24,359 bases of DNA from Gnetum montanum (taxonomy: Eukaryota > Streptophyta > Gnetopsida > Gnetales > Gnetaceae), in contig MNCI01005236.1 of the NCBI GenBank assembly GCA_015680685.1, positions 339,746 through 364,104 of the forward strand, in the 5' to 3' direction. The translations under genes and the position numbers were made by a program. Positions 1 to 8,163 of this stretch are shown piece by piece; positions within the stretch are counted from its first letter, which is position 1; each line of letters begins with the position of its first letter. The notes beneath the pieces were generated by a model. The model saw only the letters and a program-made list of their open reading frames with translations, did not search any database and was not told the origin of the DNA.

Positions 1-618
1 GGGCCTTAGTTAGAGGGAACACTTTGGTTCCATAACCAGTGCTTGTAGCCCAAATTTATTCCATCTAAGGGGTGTGCTTTGAATCCGCACTTTTAGCTTT
101 TTTAGCTTCTCTTTTTTTTTTCTTTTTTTTCGCTTTTCCATTTTGTTTTCCTTTCTTTTTTTTTTTGTTTTGTATTTTTATGCGTGGGGACCACACCATG
201 CAAAGACTTCTTTATTTTTATTGTCTCAGCTTCCGATTATTGGGTTACATCGGAACGGTAAGAAAACCCAAGAAGAAAACATCCAAGCACCCAAGTGAAT
301 GACCAACACAAGAGCACCAAGTTCCCTTGAAGTCACACCCTTTTCAAATCCTTGAGTCCTTCCTTAGTTTGAGAAATGCCCAGTCACTGGTTCGTTAAAG
401 TTCTTATTGGAAGGGAACTGTACATTTCCAAGCCAAGGGAAACCATAGACTTGATGGATGGATGGATGAAGTGATCTCATTGCCTGCCATATCAAAAGAA
501 CATACCTTAGTATCAACAATGTAACTTAAAGGTAAAAACCAAACATTAGCAATTAATGAAAAACAGTTCATCCCATCGGCCCGAACACTTATTGGGTGAC
601 GAATTTACATGATGGATG

Positions 619-638
619 ACACACACACACACACACAC
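619..638. repeat. (AC)10 microsatellite
   Basis: Ten uninterrupted AC dinucleotides are followed directly by an A-rich stretch. They lie in the non-coding post-pol region of the left element. The corresponding place in the right element (about 20070-20100) has no AC run, so it expanded after the copies diverged. Confidence 0.95.
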
Positions 639-660
639 AAAAAGATAGAAAAATATAACG

Positions 661-800
661 ATGTTGTAAAACAAAAACAAGAAAAGTTAAAGAAATTTGT
701 AAAACAAAAATTAGAAAAGTTAAAGAAATTGTAAAACAAAAATGTGAAAAACAAAAACGTTGTAAAACAAAAATGTGTAAAACAAAAACTGAAAAAGAAC
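661..800. repeat. A-rich imperfect short tandem repeats
   Basis: The motif gtaaaacaaaaa recurs at least five times, some copies with an agaaaagttaaagaaat extension. The right element has a decayed equivalent at about 20180-20265 (gtaaaataaaaa, gtgtaaaa). In element sense this is a T-rich tract beginning right after the pol stop codon. A spacer or simple-sequence expansion is the plainest reading. Confidence 0.8.
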
Positions 801-816
801 TGAGGGCCCCATATGA

Positions 817-3800
817 TTAGCATAGGTGGCCATCTCCCCCATGACTGAGTTGTGAGGGAGAGATCCGAAGTAGTGAGCGCCTATTTGAATTTCTAAGCAG
901 TGCCCAACTTCTCCCAATTGATGATCTTAAATTCAGGGGTGGAAGTTGGCGACGCTCACGTTCCAATGTGTCTATGCCACGGTTGTTGGCATGAGTTGCC
1001 TCAGTTCGTTCCATGCATATTTGTTTGCTCTTATGAGAAGCTGTCAACCACGGGGTGTCTACTACTTCTTGTGTGGTTGCTACATACAGGCATCTTTGTT
1101 GCAGAGTTTCCTGGGCACACCTGTGACATGGAGACATTTCCTCCGTGTCATCACCCGATGAATCACTGTATGTGATGCATGGAACTATCCTCTTCTCGAT
1201 CTTTCCACATATGTTTATCTTGGAGATTTCCAAGGAAAGATCACGGATCCTAAGGCATGCATCTACTGTGCTTAGCCATGCCCTTCCCATTATAATTGGG
1301 AAGTCCCCTTCGTTGTTGTTAACATCGATCACTAGGAAGTCTGCTGGGTAGGACCAACCACACACAGTGGTGATAACGTCCTCCACCAAACCCAATGGGA
1401 TGGCAATGGACTGGTCTGCCAGCTCCAGTTGAATGTTGCTCTTCTTAAGTTGGGGCAGGTTCCAGGCGTGATACATCTTTCGCGAAATTAAGTTGACTCC
1501 GGAACCTGAGTCAAGAAGAGCTCGATGTGGCGCATTCCCAGCGATCTGCAAATGAATAAAGGGACTCCCAGGGTCAGTTAGTTTCCTGGGAAGGTGGCCT
1601 ACCTTGATCCAGTCAGTTACGGTATGTGTTAGCATAACCGTATGCGTTACATTCCCTTGGACTGAAGGGTGCTCCGAAGTGTTAGTAGTTAGAGGCCTAT
1701 ACATATACCCGTCCGCTTGTTGTTGCGAGAGCCTATCCGGGCTCCTAGTTCTGAAAAAGGGTCTCCTTTTTGTACAGTTATCGCCAGAACTAGTGTCCGG
1801 TTGGATATTTACACTCTGAATATTTACAGATCTCGCGGCGTGACGTTGCTGCGGTTGGGTAGGTAATTCCCCTTGCATTGTTGGAGCAGGAGGTGTTATG
1901 GGAACTACTTGAGGAAAAGGTGCGGGTGGAGTTAGAGGATGGACAGAATGTGGAATGTCTCCCGGAGGAGAAGGAGTCCTTCTGAAGTACTCCCGAGCGT
2001 AGTAGTGACGGCGTGGAGTGTGACTCATAGCGTCACCTGGAGAAACTGGCTGCTGCACATAATAACCATAAGGATCAGGCTGCCGGTAAGGGTATCGATG
2101 TGTTGGCTGTGGCATCCCCCATGACTGTGGGTATTGCCACTGCTGATGTTGCTCGATGGGCTGCGGAGGTGTTCCACTTGGATAATACGTCAAGGGTTGG
2201 TGGAACTGCCTCGGGTTACCTTGTGGATAAGGTAACCTTCTGGGTGTTTGCCGTTGATTAAGTCTTGGATTTAATGCATACACCCCAGACTCCTGCAGAT
2301 GTGAGATGATTGGACAACATCCCTTAGGATGGTCATAATAGCAGACCTCACATCCACCGTCATTGTCTGAATCAGAATTTTCAGCCTCATCGGAGTTAGA
2401 GATTTTTCCCTTACCCTTGTTATGTGCAGGGTTAAAGTTTCTCCGCATGTTCTTGCTTTTATCACTACTTTGCTCATCCTTAGACTCTTCTACTATTTTC
2501 AGGACTGTTTCTATTCGTGAGTCTAAGGAATCCCACATTTGGTCTACCTTAGCCGATACCTCCGTTGTTAACTTTTGGATCGGCACAGTTTTCCTGTTCA
2601 CCAACTCTTCGAGTGGTGACTCATCCTCCTCATCACAGAATTTCACTCCCTTCTTACGAAGGGAGGGATCACGGTTGTATTCCTCCGCACTTTCTCTTTT
2701 CCGTAGCTCACCCTCTTCTTGCGCTACTTGTTCCAACAATACTTCAACTTCATGGGCTCTTAGTTGGGAGAGTCTCCCTTGGGCGTAAGTCCCAAGAGTT
2801 CTTCTCGTTTCATTTCGTAGCCCATCCACGAGGTGGCGAAGTTGATCCCGCTTAGCGTACCCATGGCCCGGGCAACGATGTAGCAATGTGTAGTAACGGG
2901 CCATGGCAGCATCCAAGGATTCATGAGCTCCTTGTTTCCAGCCTTGGATCTGCTTACGCAAGTTAGACACTCTGGAGTACGTTTGATATTTGTTGTTGAA
3001 CAATTCAAGCATCGTACTCCACCTCCTGATGGTTTCCGGTTCTAAGGACCGGTACCAGCTTTCTGCTTCTTTAGTGAGTGTCCTTGGGAACAACTTGAGT
3101 TTCTGCCACTCATTGTCTATGTTCTGCAAGGCACAGGCATCGTGGAATGCCTGTAAATGATGTTGAGGATCAGCGTTGTATCCCCCTTCAAAACGTGGGA
3201 TATTATTTATATCCAAACGCTTGATCCTACTGTCTTTTAAATGCCTTGTGGGAATCCTAACTGCCTCTCTAATATCAAGCATACTTCGGGTTGCGAATAG
3301 GGGTTCGTCATGATCATCTCTTTCATGACGTCTGTGATGTCTACGTGGTGGTTCCCTATTCTCCCTACGTCCTTGCCCTTGTCCTAACTCCTCTCGACCT
3401 TCCTGTCGAGGCATTTCATCTCTTTTACCTTTACTCTCCGCGTTATGCTCATGGTGGCTGCGCCCAGATGTGGAAGGAGAGGGTGAATGATGAGATGAAG
3501 GAGAAGAAGAAGGGGATCCATCACCATGGTGATGTTTCTTGCCTTCTCTTCGGCTGCTTCGGCCCCGATCGTTGTGACGATCAACGAGTCCGTCATTAGT
3601 GCGAGTGATTGTTCCTGCCGTGAACAGCTGGTGCTCACGGGGATCAGAGCCTGGAATATGTATCGTTGATCTAAGGCCCTGATGCCTAACCTCTTCACTA
3701 GAGTGAGGAGGAGGAACATCATTTTCTAAGAAACCCATAGTGAGGGGTTCCTCTTCTCCTATTTCACTAATGACGTGGGGAACCTTGCCCTTCAGTAGTG

Positions 3801-4161
3801 AATGTTGGCTCTCCTGCCTTGCATCCCGAATACGTTGGGCTTTTGTGGGTTGATAGTCCCTTGTATCATGGTCATCCAAAACGTATTCTGCGAACAGCTC
3901 ATGCATGCCAATCTGTACCAAGGCACGGAAAAGCATGTTGGGAGCAGATCGATCTGGGGGTAACACGATGTTACCTTGCATGTCTCTCCACCGCAGTTGC
4001 TCATCTTGATGGAAAACAAAGGTAAAATCCGGCACATACTCATCGGGATGAGTATATGTGACCTTAGATTGTTGAGGACATGGTTGATCTCGGTTATGCG
4101 TATGATGCTGACTTTCTCCTGTATTGTCCTTAGGTGAGTTGATTTCGTGAGAAGAAGCCAT
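817..4161 (-). CDS. gag-pro: Gag-aspartic protease-truncated Pol fusion of a non-autonomous Ty3/gypsy element
   Basis: This uninterrupted 1114-residue ORF uses the first ATG after the LTR, PBS and leader. Residues 1-350 are a hydrophilic N-terminus with a His/Ser/Pro-rich stretch near 205-240. The retrotransposon Gag domain lies at about 355-490 (key segments AESWYRSLEPETIRRW and LRKQIQGWKQG). A Cys-His cluster C604-x2-C607-x3-H611-x3-C615 resembles a zinc knuckle but is shorter than the usual CX2CX4HX4C. A Pro/Gln/Tyr-rich linker spans about 635-760. The retropepsin domain is at about 870-980, with the catalytic motif LLDSGSG (D884) and the flap-side/C-terminal motif IIMGRAW (956-962). After about residue 1070 the protein jumps to the last residues of Pol (ISPSQLSHGGDGHLC, stop 817-819). 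RT, RNase H and integrase are absent. Gag would form particles around element RNA and the protease would mature them; reverse transcription and integration would need proteins from another copy. The lack of stops suggests recent or selected coding capacity. Confidence 0.92.
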   Translation of the reverse strand: MASSHEINSPKDNTGESQHHTHNRDQPCPQQSKVTYTHPDEYVPDFTFVFHQDEQLRWRDMQGNIVLPPDRSAPNMLFRALVQIGMHELFAEYVLDDHDTRDYQPTKAQRIRDARQESQHSLLKGKVPHVISEIGEEEPLTMGFLENDVPPPHSSEEVRHQGLRSTIHIPGSDPREHQLFTAGTITRTNDGLVDRHNDRGRSSRREGKKHHHGDGSPSSSPSSHHSPSPSTSGRSHHEHNAESKGKRDEMPRQEGREELGQGQGRRENREPPRRHHRRHERDDHDEPLFATRSMLDIREAVRIPTRHLKDSRIKRLDINNIPRFEGGYNADPQHHLQAFHDACALQNIDNEWQKLKLFPRTLTKEAESWYRSLEPETIRRWSTMLELFNNKYQTYSRVSNLRKQIQGWKQGAHESLDAAMARYYTLLHRCPGHGYAKRDQLRHLVDGLRNETRRTLGTYAQGRLSQLRAHEVEVLLEQVAQEEGELRKRESAEEYNRDPSLRKKGVKFCDEEDESPLEELVNRKTVPIQKLTTEVSAKVDQMWDSLDSRIETVLKIVEESKDEQSSDKSKNMRRNFNPAHNKGKGKISNSDEAENSDSDNDGGCEVCYYDHPKGCCPIISHLQESGVYALNPRLNQRQTPRRLPYPQGNPRQFHQPLTYYPSGTPPQPIEQHQQWQYPQSWGMPQPTHRYPYRQPDPYGYYVQQPVSPGDAMSHTPRRHYYAREYFRRTPSPPGDIPHSVHPLTPPAPFPQVVPITPPAPTMQGELPTQPQQRHAARSVNIQSVNIQPDTSSGDNCTKRRPFFRTRSPDRLSQQQADGYMYRPLTTNTSEHPSVQGNVTHTVMLTHTVTDWIKVGHLPRKLTDPGSPFIHLQIAGNAPHRALLDSGSGVNLISRKMYHAWNLPQLKKSNIQLELADQSIAIPLGLVEDVITTVCGWSYPADFLVIDVNNNEGDFPIIMGRAWLSTVDACLRIRDLSLEISKINICGKIEKRIVPCITYSDSSGDDTEEMSPCHRCAQETLQQRCLYVATTQEVVDTPWLTASHKSKQICMERTEATHANNRGIDTLERERRQLPPLNLRSSIGRSWALLRNSNRRSLLRISPSQLSHGGDGHLC

Positions 4162-4288
4162 TTCTATTGGTGTGCTAATTTCACCGTTATTTATTGTTCT
4201 TGATTAACTGATTAACCCTAAGGTTCGTTTTAAGCTCACAACGATGTGAGTGATATCCCTTATGTTAAATTGGCGAAAAAACACTTAG
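4162..4288 (-). other. 5' untranslated leader between PBS and gag
   Basis: The 127 nt between the PBS and the gag ATG align along their length with the 126-nt leader of the plus-strand element at 16971-17096 (shared cttagggttaat and ctcacat segments). The near-equal length in copies of very different age suggests it belongs to the ancestral element. In LTR retrotransposons this region usually holds packaging and dimerisation signals; none can be assigned here by eye. Confidence 0.75.
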
Positions 4289-4306
4289 TCCCCGGCAACG
4301 GCGCCA
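4289..4306 (-). promoter_or_regulatory. Primer binding site, tRNA-Asp type
   Basis: On the minus strand the 18 nt read TGGCGCCGTTGCCGGGGA, the complement of the 3' end of plant tRNA-Asp including CCA. It lies one base (T) after the CATCA end of the LTR, where minus-strand DNA synthesis would be primed. A tRNA-Asp PBS is typical of the Athila/Tat branch of plant Ty3/gypsy elements. No base departs from the expected complement. Confidence 0.93.
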
Positions 4307-4725
4307 ATGATGAGTGGCGAGGTACCCCTACACTCCACCATACGAATACGAGCGTACACGCGCGATCCGGTCGAACTCCGCAGACTAAATGCCTTAACGC
4401 CACAAGAAACACTTGGGGTTAATCGTTCGTTGTCTTCCCAGGCTTGCTTGTATGTGTCACGGTGTATGGTTAAGCAAGTCTGAGGTATGTGATTTTTTTG
4501 GTATTTTCGGCTTATCTTCTATGCTACCAGGAGAAAGGGTTGAGAAAACTAAACTAACTCTAACTAAGATCTAAGTCTAAATTAACTAGCGTCAGCATCC
4601 GTTCCCACTTGCCGGACACACCCTGAACTATGCAACTGCAGCTTACCAAACGCTAATCGTTACTGGGATCGCCACACGTAACGCAAGTGCTCGAAGTGGT
4701 CGTACTGAGGCACCTATTTAGCCTA

Positions 4726-5017
4726 CGTGTGATAAGCAGCCGATTCCTTAGCCAGCCGTACACACCCGTGGGTGCTCGTAACTAAGTCGTACTTATCACA
4801 CGATCTAGCCTAGCAATGAGCAGCCGATTCCTCAACTAGCCGTACACATTAGACCCGGGAGTTACCAAGCGCAGAATCCTGGAATACGCTACTGGGTTAC
4901 CAAGCATCCAATGCTCGTAATTGAGTCGTACTCATGCATTGCGTCAAGCAGCCGATTCCTTGACTAGCCGTACACGTCCGTAGACGCTCGTAATCAAGTC
5001 GTACTTGAACGCACTAG
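4726..5017 (-). repeat. Three tandem hairpin units with covarying stems in U5 of LTR-A
   Basis: Three units start at about 4726, 4813 and 4941. Each follows the plan outer stem, constant CAGCCGATTC, inner stem, TAGCCGTACAC-like segment (CAGCCGTACAC in unit A), variable mini-palindrome, GCTCGTAA-like segment, inner-stem partner, constant TCGTA, outer-stem partner. Outer arms are CGTGTGATAAG/CTTATCACACG (4726-4736 with 4792-4802, perfect), ATGAG/CTCAT (4816-4820 with 4931-4935) and TCAAG/CTTGA (4944-4948 with 5004-5008). Inner arms are CTTAG/CTAAG, CTCAA/TTGAG and CTTGA/TCAAG. The stems differ between units yet stay paired while the loops stay constant. Central palindromes include CACCC-GT-GGGTG (4763-4774) and CGTC-CGTA-GACG (4975-4986). 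The array is absent from the other LTRs in the window. Confidence 0.85.
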
Positions 5018-5081
5018 GAAAGCAGGAAATAAAGCAATAAATGAAACCACGTGCTGCAAGGTTTATCCAAACAAGTTCGTC

Positions 5082-5087
5082 TTTATT
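5082..5087 (-). terminator. Poly(A) signal of LTR-A
   Basis: AATAAA on the minus strand lies about 170 nt downstream of the TATA box in element sense. LTR-B, LTR-C and LTR-D have AATAAA in the matching segment. It places the R/U5 boundary a little further downstream, near 5060, so the hairpin units fall in U5. Confidence 0.65.
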
Positions 5088-5253
5088 GCCGTACACAACT
5101 TGGGTTCAGGTTACAAGCTGCTCGAATAAAGAGCCGTTCACTCTAGGACTCCTACTGCGGGCACATGGGGAAAAAATTCTAACTCTGGAGTGATCAATCT
5201 GCCAGAGCTTCGCTACACTAGCCAGGATTGGGAAATGAAGGGAGTCCCGCCTC

Positions 5254-5262
5254 TTATTTATA
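5254..5262 (-). promoter_or_regulatory. TATA box of LTR-A
   Basis: The minus strand reads CTATAAATAAGAGGC. The same box in the same context occurs in LTR-C (16215-16223), with close relatives in LTR-B (7330-7338) and LTR-D (9991-10000). It lies just downstream of the GCGATATCGC array in element sense, as expected for a U3 core promoter with upstream elements. Confidence 0.75.
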
Positions 5263-5278
5263 GATATGACAGCGGGAC

Positions 5279-5370
5279 GCGATATCGCGTGCGCGATATC
5301 GCAGGGTAAGACGCGATATCGCGTACGCAATATCGCATGGGATGCGATATCGCGGCCCAGTGCAAGTCGC
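5279..5370 (-). promoter_or_regulatory. Phased GCGATATCGC palindrome array in U3 of LTR-A
   Basis: Exact 10-bp palindromes lie at 5279, 5293, 5313 and 5344, a one-base variant (gcaatatcgc) at 5327 and a decayed copy (tgcaagtcgc) at 5361. Start-to-start spacings are 14, 20, 14, 17 and 17 bp. The array sits upstream of the TATA box. Two boxes separated by GTAC form a 24-bp palindrome; the pair at 5279-5302 has one mismatched spacer base. Repeated two-fold symmetric boxes at regular spacing are what a dimeric DNA-binding protein would use, but the binder is unknown. Confidence 0.85.
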
Positions 5371-5379
5371 GTCTCATCA

Positions 5380-7212
5380 AATGATGTTGCTCTTCTTCTA
5401 GTAGTGCATCTTCTTTTGGTTATGCACCTTAGTTAGCACTGTGGGCTCATGGTACACTTATGATGCTCAATAGTAAGTATAATACAATAAGTACATTATC
5501 CTTAGTCTTATCTAAGTTGGACCACTCTAGACTCCTTCAACAATCTACCACTAAGTTGGGTCAACATCTTTTATAGTAGTTGATGAACTACTACATCAAT
5601 GTAGTTAGTCCTTCTACATTAACTGGCATTCGTAGCTACTCCTCTCATGACACCTTAATTTGACTTACTAGATTGAATTTATTAATATCTATTATACACC
5701 AATCTACTTTTTAATGTTGGGTATATCTAGGACTTTAGCTTCTCTTAATTATGCCACTAAGTATTTATTTAATGATGAGGACATCAACCTACATTCTTCA
5801 TATACTTTTTATTCTCAATGTATCATAGAATTCTTAGGAGTGGATATTTATGATTAGAGTTAATTTGGAGTCATTTACATGTTTTTTCAATGCTAGTTAG
5901 GCAATTGCAATGAGACTACAAGTGGCAATAAGTTGCAGTGAACATTTACATGCTACTATGACCCATAGTTAGTTGTAATTAGAAATTCTTCATGTTTTCT
6001 AAGTTGAGTAGCGAGTTCTGGACCATTATGAGCCATAAGAGGTTGTAGTCTAGAGAATGCAAGCCATAATAGGTGACAACCAGCAAAAGAATAGACAAAA
6101 TATAGAATATTTTACCAATGCAAGAAAGTTGTGACTCGCAGCAAGTTGTGAACTAGGAAGTGTGAGATGGGTGTAGTTGTAGCCACTCATAGTTGAAGAA
6201 AAATTCATTTTTTAAAATCATCATAGATTTGTACTAGAAGACCAATAGTTAAGAAAGGTCAATGATCACTCCAAAAACTATCAAAGATATCTACAACTTG
6301 AGGAGAATTCAAGAAAATCTAAGAGAGAGACTAAGTGAGTCCACAAGAGTGAGAGGCAAGAGTGACAACACTTGAGATAGGTTAAGAGAATCTCTTATGA
6401 GTGTTATCTTATCTTGAGCTTTGTGCTCTAATTTTGACCCATTTGAGGGATTCAAAGTGGACATGTGTGACCTCTAAGATCCTTTGGAGAATTGAGTAAG
6501 CTTTGCTCCTCATTGTTGATGTATTTTTCGTTTTGAAAGTGAATAATAGAGGAATAATTTCTTCATTTCTCTTATGTTCCTATTTCTAAGCTAAATCAAC
6601 CTAGAAAATAGTATGAAATGGATCTTTGTAAAAATTGTTAAGGTAGCTCCTCCTCAATCAATCTTCTACTTCTTATGAATCACCACCTTTGTAACATTTT
6701 GATTTCTACATACTTTGTTGCTATTGTTCCAATGTCACTTCACTTCTTCTTACTTATTGTTACATATTTTTTCTTATACACTTCATCATTTATCCTTATC
6801 TTACAACATGAGGACTTGAGTTCTTTTATACTTCATAGGAAGTTATGACTCTTGGTGAACTATCATAACCTTTCATAACTACTAATGGTTTAAGTTAAGT
6901 TAAGAAACTAATGATTTTATCTTGACTTAAAAGCATATATTCTAATACTATTTCCACACCATTTGATTCTTTTAGATGTTTTATTATTGAAATTATCTTC
7001 TTTACTATAAAAAAGAATTGGTATTACAAGCAAACATGAAGACTTATATTTACCAATTACATATTATAATTTTCCTAATTTTTGTAACTTTTATCATTGC
7101 AAAGGACATTTGTTCAATGTTTGTCCTTTTCTACCTAAGAAACTAAGAAAAATAAAAAATGTATTGAATTTGAGTATAGAAAAAAATAATCTAAATTGAA
7201 GATATGAAAAAC
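5380..7212. other. AT-rich stretch without recognisable genes
   Basis: I see no ORF of note, no LTR ends and no RNA gene. A loose series of related phrases (ccatagttagttgtaatt, ccataagaggttgtagtc, ccataataggtgacaac, cgcagcaagttgtgaac) runs from about 5925 to 6190 and may be an old, diverged short repeat. Near 6310-6480 the composition becomes rich in GAGA and resembles a decayed LTR body, but no ends or duplications could be found. It is flanked by LTR-A on the left and the solo LTR on the right. Confidence 0.5.
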
Positions 7213-7217
7213 CAAAT
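7213..7217. repeat. Target-site duplication, left copy (CAAAT)
   Basis: CAAAT directly abuts the TGATG start of the solo LTR and is repeated exactly at 8055-8059 after its CATCA end. Five bp is the usual duplication length for Ty3/gypsy integration. Confidence 0.88.
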
Positions 7218-8054
7218 TGATGAGTCACATTTTGACTAGCTTTGATATTAGGTACATGATATCATATACATGATATTAGGTCCCAAGAAGCAATGTTGGA
7301 TATTCAATATCATAAGATGTATCCCAACCTATAAATATAGTTCTTGGGCACATGGTTTGGGCATTATTTTTTGAATAGAGTAACAAAGTTCTTGCAGTTT
7401 AGCCATTCCAAAGTTAGAATATTTCTGAGTGCTTGCAAAAGAAGTCTAAGTATGTACAAATCTTTATTCAGGCACTGATGTACCTGAGCATAACAATGTG
7501 AAGGAAATAAAGACAAGCCCTTTTGATAATCCTTGTAGCACTAAGAATAGATTAATGTTTCCTTTAATGCATTTAATATTCATGCACTTTACCTTAATGA
7601 ACTTTAATTAACCAATTAATTTCCAATTATTAATGAACATAAGCACAACCACTTCAAGCATATGTGTAGCACTTGGTAACCCAGAAACACTTAATGTTTG
7701 ATAACCTAGTAATGCTATATGCATTCAGGATGTGTTCGAAGAGTGGGAACAGGCACTTGTGTTAGGCTAGCTAGGTAGTAGATTAATTAGATATTCAATT
7801 CCTATACCTGTCATTCTTGTTCTAGGTGATTAAGCTTATAAAATATAAAATGATAAAAATCATATACCTCAATTACACTTAACCATACACTTGTACCTCA
7901 TGAGTGAAACTGAGAAGATAATGATTGTCGCGATTAGATTTCACTTCCTAGAACCATTGTACTTAGAAACTTAAGATTTGCGAAGTTCAACCAGATCGCC
8001 TGTGAACACTTGTGATTTGTATAATTAGGCATAGGGGTACCTCACTGCTCATCA
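7218..8054 (+). repeat. Solo LTR of the same family (LTR-B), 837 bp
   Basis: It begins TGATGAG and ends GCTCATCA, with a perfect CAAAT duplication on both sides and no PBS, polypurine tract or internal sequence. This is the signature of recombination between two LTRs that removed the interior. It aligns through most of its length with LTR-C: TATA (7330-7338), AATAAA (7506-7511), the tgggaacaggcac block near 7745, and the end cataggggtacctcactgct near 8030. U3 boxes at 7242, 7256, 7270, 7290 and 7304 are decayed GCGATATCGC copies in which CG has become TG or CA, but the 14/14/20/14 spacing survives. The CpG loss marks it as older than LTR-A. Confidence 0.9.
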
Positions 8055-8059
8055 CAAAT
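8055..8059. repeat. Target-site duplication, right copy (CAAAT)
   Basis: It matches 7213-7217 exactly and directly follows the CATCA end of the solo LTR. Confidence 0.88.
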
Positions 8060-8163
8060 GATTTTCAATAATAATAATGATTAAATGGCAATAAAAAAAC
8101 CAAAGACAACATAAGCTTTTGTGAATATATTTAGTTGTGCTACAATAAGTATTGATCAATCTA

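Larger units (their letters stand above)
1..816 (-). other. Post-pol 3' internal region of the left Ty3/gypsy element
   Basis: This is the stretch downstream of the Gag-protease ORF in element sense (minus strand). The window starts before the 3' LTR is reached. Read on the plus strand, positions 1-800 align in order with 19523-20270 next to the right-hand pol remnant: the opening ccttagttagagg, the gtgtgctttgaat segment near 70-85, the T-rich tract (about 97-171), the cacaccatgcaaagacttc-like segment near 190-210 and the A-rich gtaaaacaaaaa repeats (661-800). It also holds GATG x4 (453-468). No convincing protein is encoded; the 76-codon frame at 72-302 is a product of the T-rich tract. Related Tat-lineage elements carry extra, sometimes antisense, ORFs here, and the plus-strand start of the window may be the tail of one. 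Confidence 0.7.
4308..5379 (-). repeat. 5' LTR of the left element (LTR-A), 1072 bp
   Basis: On the minus strand it begins TGATGAGACGCG and ends CTCATCA, giving 5-bp inverted ends TGATG/CATCA; the perfect PBS follows one base later. U3 holds an array of GCGATATCGC palindromes (5279-5370) and a TATA box (5254-5262). A poly(A) signal lies at 5082-5087. The long U5 contains three hairpin units (4726-5017), then sequence shared with the other LTRs of the family (for example the gggaacggatgct block, read on the minus strand). It is about 200 bp longer than LTR-C at 16084-16951 because of the hairpin units. It is CpG-rich compared with the other LTRs, which fits a younger insertion. The right flank is AATGA; the matching duplication would lie left of the window. 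Confidence 0.9.

Noticed and set aside
72-302. 76-codon plus-strand ORF starting MCFESALLAF
   Set aside because: Most of it is Phe from a T-rich tract. The matching region at 19620-19700 does not keep the frame.
900-4025. Plus-strand ORFs of 60-141 codons inside the left element (for example 2363-2788 and 3291-3599)
   Set aside because: They are antisense shadows of the continuous minus-strand Gag-protease ORF, have no domain and no support of their own.
4210-4225. Telomere-like ttaaccctaagg
   Set aside because: It occurs once per leader in both elements and is not repeated, so it is part of the element leader.
4289-4306. tRNA-Asp gene
   Set aside because: Only the 18 bases matching the tRNA 3' end are present, next to an LTR end. 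This is a primer binding site; no cloverleaf surrounds it.
5925-6190. Short repeat series resembling a CRISPR or minisatellite
   Set aside because: The related phrases are too diverged and irregularly spaced to define a unit, and the sequence is plant nuclear DNA.
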